A DNA stretch of 64,000 nt from the NCBI GenBank assembly GCA_050049775.1, contig JASFVP010000011.1, positions 5,009 to 69,008 of the forward strand, written 5' to 3'. A program made the translations under genes and the position numbers. This stretch comes from JABDQZ01 sp050049775. GTDB taxonomy: Bacteria > Pseudomonadota > Gammaproteobacteria > Chromatiales > Chromatiaceae. Shown here in pieces: positions 63,676 through 64,000 of this stretch. The first letter of the stretch is position 1, and every line of letters begins with the position of its first letter. The notes under the pieces are model-generated. The model worked only from the letters and a program-made list of their open reading frames with translations. It was not told the DNA's origin and made no database searches.

Positions 63676-64000
63676 ATTCAAACGTCGCCGCAAGCAACTG
63701 ATGCGCATCATGGGGGCGGATTCGATCGCCATTTTACCGGCCGCGTCAGAAGCGGTGCGCAATCGCGACGTGCATTTTCGCTATCGTCCTGACAGCGATT
63801 TTTACTATCTGACCGGTTTCCCGGAACCGGATGCGGTGGCGGTGCTGATTCCCGGGCGCAAACACGCCGAGTATGTGTTGTTTTGCCGTTCCAAAGACGC
63901 CACCAAGGCGATGTGGGACGGTCACATGGCCGGTCAGGAAGGCGCCATTGAAGAATATGGTGCCGATGACTCATTTCCGATTGATGATCTTGATGAAATC
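63662..64000 (+). CDS. pepP: Xaa-Pro aminopeptidase PepP, 5' part
   Basis: The first 113 codons of aminopeptidase P, which removes N-terminal residues before proline. The visible N-terminal domain reads EFKRRRKQLMRIMG, ILPAASEAVRNRDV, YRPDSDFYYLTGFPEPDAVAVLIPGR and MWDGHMAGQEGA, all strongly conserved in PepP. The metal-binding pita-bread domain is beyond the window. The start is probably GTG 63662, overlapping the ygfB stop by 14 bases. pepP usually precedes ubiH and ubiI. Confidence 0.95.
   Translation, partial: MTTTEFKRRRKQLMRIMGADSIAILPAASEAVRNRDVHFRYRPDSDFYYLTGFPEPDAVAVLIPGRKHAEYVLFCRSKDATKAMWDGHMAGQEGAIEEYGADDSFPIDDLDEI

Overview
The window reads as a chromosomal segment of a free-living gammaproteobacterium with moderately high GC. 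Evidence is conserved gene order rather than any single gene: parAB next to the atp operon and glmUS; mrcA divergent from pilMNOPQ, then aroK-aroB-damX-gltB-gltD-hemE; coq7; rplM-rpsI; rpiA divergent from ilvA; and a zapB-like gene, zapA, 6S RNA and fau, divergent from ygfB-pepP. Coq7 points to an aerobic ubiquinone-using organism. No genus can be named from the sequence alone. I see no prophage, intact insertion sequence, CRISPR array or rRNA operon.

Layout. 1-8.1 kb: the end of parA, parB, then the complete nine-gene F1Fo ATP synthase operon with a strong sigma-70-type promoter and a terminator. 8.1-11.8 kb: an FKBP-type isomerase and glmU-glmS (UDP-GlcNAc synthesis). 11.9-18.5 kb: an accessory stretch with a radical SAM protein and zinc-ribbon partner, a glycine-rich membrane protein, a short glucan phosphorylase, a PhnD-PAS-GGDEF diguanylate cyclase and a lipoprotein hydrolase. 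18.5-26.3 kb: a BASS transporter, uvrD, glutamate dehydrogenase, an orphan TRAP binding protein, hemW, a DUF3135 protein and rpmE. 26.5-30.2 kb: malic enzyme, malate dehydrogenase and citrate synthase. 30.2-47.5 kb: penicillin-binding protein 1A, type IV pilus assembly, shikimate genes, DamX and glutamate synthase. 47.6-52.7 kb: hemE, coq7, a GlcF-like Fe-S protein whose 5' end lies in a 268-bp inverted-repeat (MITE-like) element, a 2Fe-2S protein, ribosomal proteins L13/S9 and tRNA-Gln. 53.0-58.7 kb: a porin, a probable Gac/Rsm-type small RNA, a three-gene operon of exported papain-like proteins, and a lipoprotein pair (altered histidine phosphatase plus beta-propeller). 58.7-64 kb: rpiA, ilvA, a lysine/alanine-repeat histone-like protein, fau, 6S RNA, zapA, a zapB-like gene, ygfB and the start of pepP.

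Most of the window is housekeeping: energy conversion (atp), TCA entry (maeB-like, mdh, gltA), nitrogen assimilation (gltBD, GDH), cell wall (glmUS, mrcA, damX), heme and quinone steps, and surface motility (pil).

The parts most worth following up are: (a) the small-RNA candidate at 54224-54325, with GGA-loop hairpins and two tandem GacA/UvrY-like boxes; (b) a second small-RNA candidate at 51412-51503 with a CU-rich anti-Shine-Dalgarno segment; (c) the three-gene papain-fold secretion operon; (d) the phosphatase-like lipoprotein lacking its second catalytic histidine, translationally coupled to a WD40-like lipoprotein; and (e) the MITE-like element that appears to supply a start codon to the adjacent gene.
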